Part shown: in pieces, positions 61,993 to 64,000 of the stretch | How positions within the stretch are numbered: position 1 is the first letter of the stretch | Layout of the letters: each line of letters starts with the position of its first letter | The notes under the pieces: model-generated | The model's input: the letters and a program-made list of their open reading frames with translations, nothing else | What the model was told of the DNA's origin: nothing | The model's database searches: none | Assembly (NCBI RefSeq): GCF_011604685.1 | Contig: NZ_CP050063.1 | Span: 766,501-830,500, forward strand | DNA: 64,000 nt | Source: Spirosoma aureum | GTDB lineage: Bacteria; Bacteroidota; Bacteroidia; Cytophagales; Spirosomataceae | Direction of reading: 5' to 3' | Made by a program: the position numbers and the translations under genes

Positions 61993-63009
61993 ATGGAAAC
62001 CCTTGTCTGTACTTCCCCCCGGCAATTTGCCTATCAACAGGCGACAAAGCCCGCCCTGACGCCTGGAAACGCCATTATCAAGATCCGTCGAATTGGTATC
62101 TGTGGTACAGATCTGCACGCTTTTGAAGGAACACAACCATTTTTCAATTACCCCCGGATTCTGGGGCATGAATTAGCAGGTGACCTTGTCGAAGCCGACG
62201 GCGCCCCTGAGTTCGCGGCTGGTGAAGCGGTTACGTTTATTCCTTATTTTAACTGTGGGTATTGCATTGCCTGTCGGTCAGGTAAACCCAATTGCTGTGC
62301 CCGCCTTCAGGTCTCTGGCGTTCACATCGATGGAGGTATGGTCGAATATCTTTCGGTACCGGCCTATTCGCTGGTACATGGTGAGGGACTGACGCACGAC
62401 GAACTGGCTTTAGTTGAGCCACTGGCCATTGGCGCTCATGGCGTCCGTCGGGCTGAGGTGCAACCGGGCGAGGTGGTGCTGGTTGTTGGCGCAGGACCTA
62501 TTGGCCTGGGAACGATGGAGTTTGCCCGCATTGCGGGCGCTACGGTCATTGCGCTGGACATCAACGAGTCGCGATTGAGCTTTTGCCGAACCCGACTAGG
62601 GGTTGCGCATACCGTAAATGCTCAATCGCCAGATGTAGCCGGCCAGTTAGCAGACCTGACCAATGGCGACATGCCAACCGTTGTGATTGATGCAACGGGA
62701 AGTCTGCGGGCCATAAACACGTCATTTTCCTATCTGGCCCACAGTGGGCGGTATATACTAGTAGGCTTACAAAAGGGGGATGTCAGCTTTTCGCACCCCG
62801 AATTCCATAAGCGGGAAGCTACATTGATGAGTAGCCGCAATGCCACTCGTGCTGATTTTGAGCACGTTATTTCCAGTATGAAAAAAGGTCTGGTCGATCC
62901 CAAAACTTATATCACGCACCGGGTTGGATTTGAGCAGGTACAAGCCGAGTTTGAGCACTGGCTGAATCCGGCAAATGGGGTCATTAAAGCGATGGTGACA
63001 ATGGTATAA
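61993..63009 (+). CDS. Zinc-dependent alcohol dehydrogenase of the sugar locus
   Basis: A 338-residue medium-chain dehydrogenase. ATG 61993 (METLVCTSPRQFAYQQ) is chosen; an earlier in-frame start at 61969 gives eight odd residues. Zinc ligands are Cys in GICGTDLHAFEG, His-Glu in LGHELAG, and the structural zinc site CGYCIACRSGKPNCC. The NAD fold has VLVVGAGPIGLGTMEFA near residue 165. It resembles L-threonine or sorbitol dehydrogenase types found in fucose loci, where such an enzyme may oxidise 2-keto-3-deoxy-L-fuconate. That step is inference from the neighbours; the enzyme class is firm. Confidence 0.9.
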   Translation: METLVCTSPRQFAYQQATKPALTPGNAIIKIRRIGICGTDLHAFEGTQPFFNYPRILGHELAGDLVEADGAPEFAAGEAVTFIPYFNCGYCIACRSGKPNCCARLQVSGVHIDGGMVEYLSVPAYSLVHGEGLTHDELALVEPLAIGAHGVRRAEVQPGEVVLVVGAGPIGLGTMEFARIAGATVIALDINESRLSFCRTRLGVAHTVNAQSPDVAGQLADLTNGDMPTVVIDATGSLRAINTSFSYLAHSGRYILVGLQKGDVSFSHPEFHKREATLMSSRNATRADFEHVISSMKKGLVDPKTYITHRVGFEQVQAEFEHWLNPANGVIKAMVTMV

Positions 63010-63049
63010 GCGACACTCAAACAGCTTATAGGATAAATCATGGACTATA

Positions 63050-64000
63050 ATGACGACTATACGGCGATTGATCGTTGCGGTATCACTTGTTTTTCTGGTA
63101 AGCCTGGCCGGTAGTTTGTGTTACGCACAATCGCCATTTCCAGCCAGTGTTCACCGGGTTGTCTTTCTGGGAAATAGCATTACGTATGCCGGGGCTTATG
63201 TCACAGACATAGATGCCTATATCAGCACGCATTACCCAAAGCAAGGGCTGGAGTTCATCAATGTTGGGCTCCCCAGTGAAACCGTTTCCGGACTCTCGGA
63301 AGATGGTCATGCTGACGGAAAATTTCCCCGTCCTGATTTGCACGAACGATTGGCACGAGTGCTGGCGTTAACAAAGCCAGATTTAGTATTCGCCTGTTAT
63401 GGCATGAATGATGGAATTTATCTGCCTTTTGACCAAAGCCGGTTCCAGAAATTCAGGGAGGGGATCAATTGGCTGCATAACGAAGTAGTTAAAGCCGGAG
63501 CCAGAATTATTCACCTCACACCACCCATTTATGATGATCTGAAAGGGGGGGGACCGGTTACGCTGCCGTACTTGATCGATACTCAGACTGGCTGATGGAC
63601 CAAAAAACGGCCCAGAAATGGGATGTGATCGATATTCATTACCCCATGAAACAATTTCTGGAAGCTCATCGCAAAGTTGATTCAGCTTTTTCTATTGCTG
63701 GGTTTGCTTTAGCCGAAGACGGCGTTCATCCAGGAGAGGTTGGGCATTGGATTATGGCGAAAAATGTTCTGTTAGGGCTGGGCGAAAATGCCGTTGCCAA
63801 TGCACCCGACATGAAATCAGCGATGGCTCAAATTCCAAATTCGACTCAATTACTTAAACTCATTGCAGAGCGCCAGAATGTGATGAAAGACGCCTGGCTG
63901 ACGGCATCGGGCCACCAACGGCCTGGCATGAAAACGGGTCTGCCGCTTCCCGAAGCTAAAGCCAAAGCCACCGAAATTGATGCTCAGATTCGGGCACTTA
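63050..64000 (+). pseudogene. Secreted SGNH hydrolase, frameshifted at an eight-G run; runs off the window
   Basis: The 5' frame, 63050-63595, encodes a signal peptide (LIVAVSLVFLVSLAGSLCYA), block I VVFLGNSITYAG, GLPSETVSGLSEDG and CYGMNDGIYLPFD, then stops early. After the run of eight G at 63545-63552 the family reading continues in another frame: GTGYAAVLDRYSDWLMDQ, DIHYPMKQFLEAH, then DGVHPGEVGHWIM with the catalytic aspartate and histidine, and goes on to the window end. One extra G (or two fewer) would restore the frame. A homopolymer break like this can be a sequencing error, an off state of phase variation or a true mutation. The last part of the gene lies past 64000. Confidence 0.8.

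Overview
The window comes from a Bacteroidota genome, most likely Cytophagales and close to Spirosoma. The grounds are a SusC/SusD pair with its own ECF sigma factor and FecR anti-sigma factor, type IX secretion parts (a PorP/SprF-like protein beside a giant protein with a type B sorting domain), a LytTR regulator with a membrane-spanning N-terminus, upstream sequences fitting the Bacteroidota -7 box TAnnTTTG, and start codons that mostly lack a Shine-Dalgarno sequence. Most of the window is ordinary chromosome. I see no prophage, insertion sequence, CRISPR array or recognisable defence island.

Layout. 1-4300: the end of an AraC regulator, a secreted DUF3494 (ice-binding-like) protein, a small unknown protein, a decayed glycosidase-like pseudogene and a secreted beta-propeller protein. 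4745-8182: tRNA-Gly with its terminator, an OPT transporter and a P1-family peptidase. 8253-11344: a three-gene redox cassette (sulfite-oxidase-like molybdoenzyme, FAD/NAD reductase, DUF6510 zinc-ribbon protein) and the CbpA/CbpM chaperone pair. 11470-20716: a minus-strand block of sigma factor, FecR, SusC, SusD and a haem-c/VCBS lipoprotein, with a perfect 32-bp inverted repeat between the sigma and fecR genes. 20999-26640: a yeast-type cytosine deaminase, a DUF6089 outer-membrane protein, a polyprenyl synthase, a rhomboid protease, a LytTR regulator, a DUF2306-like membrane protein and an SGNH lipoprotein.

26763-37290 is mostly housekeeping: prfB with its programmed frameshift, lpdA, mutL followed by two rhomboid genes, dxs and aspartate kinase. 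37400-42341 holds the divergent PorP/SprF-like and CHU_C-type genes. 42442-47629 holds ruvB, an ArsR regulator, an EamA transporter, the GTPases der and era, and the initiator tRNA. 47716-54777 is accessory: ThuA protein, sugar-phosphate isomerase-like protein, AraC regulator with a flavin monooxygenase, and a TonB-dependent receptor broken by a one-base frameshift.

55119-64000 starts with a triple-PAS histidine kinase, a small secreted protein and an SGNH lipoprotein. It ends with a sugar locus: an AraC regulator divergent from a FucP-like symporter, an L-fucose-dehydrogenase-like SDR, a zinc alcohol dehydrogenase and an SGNH hydrolase frameshifted at a run of eight G. Together these suggest non-phosphorylative oxidation of L-fucose or a similar sugar, with later steps beyond the window.

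I did not find an obviously new multi-gene system. The best candidates for a second look are the redox cassette with DUF6510, the long perfect hairpin between the sigma and fecR genes, the SDR in which the catalytic lysine is asparagine, the MutL without recognisable endonuclease motifs, and an orphan terminator-like hairpin at 49975-50022.
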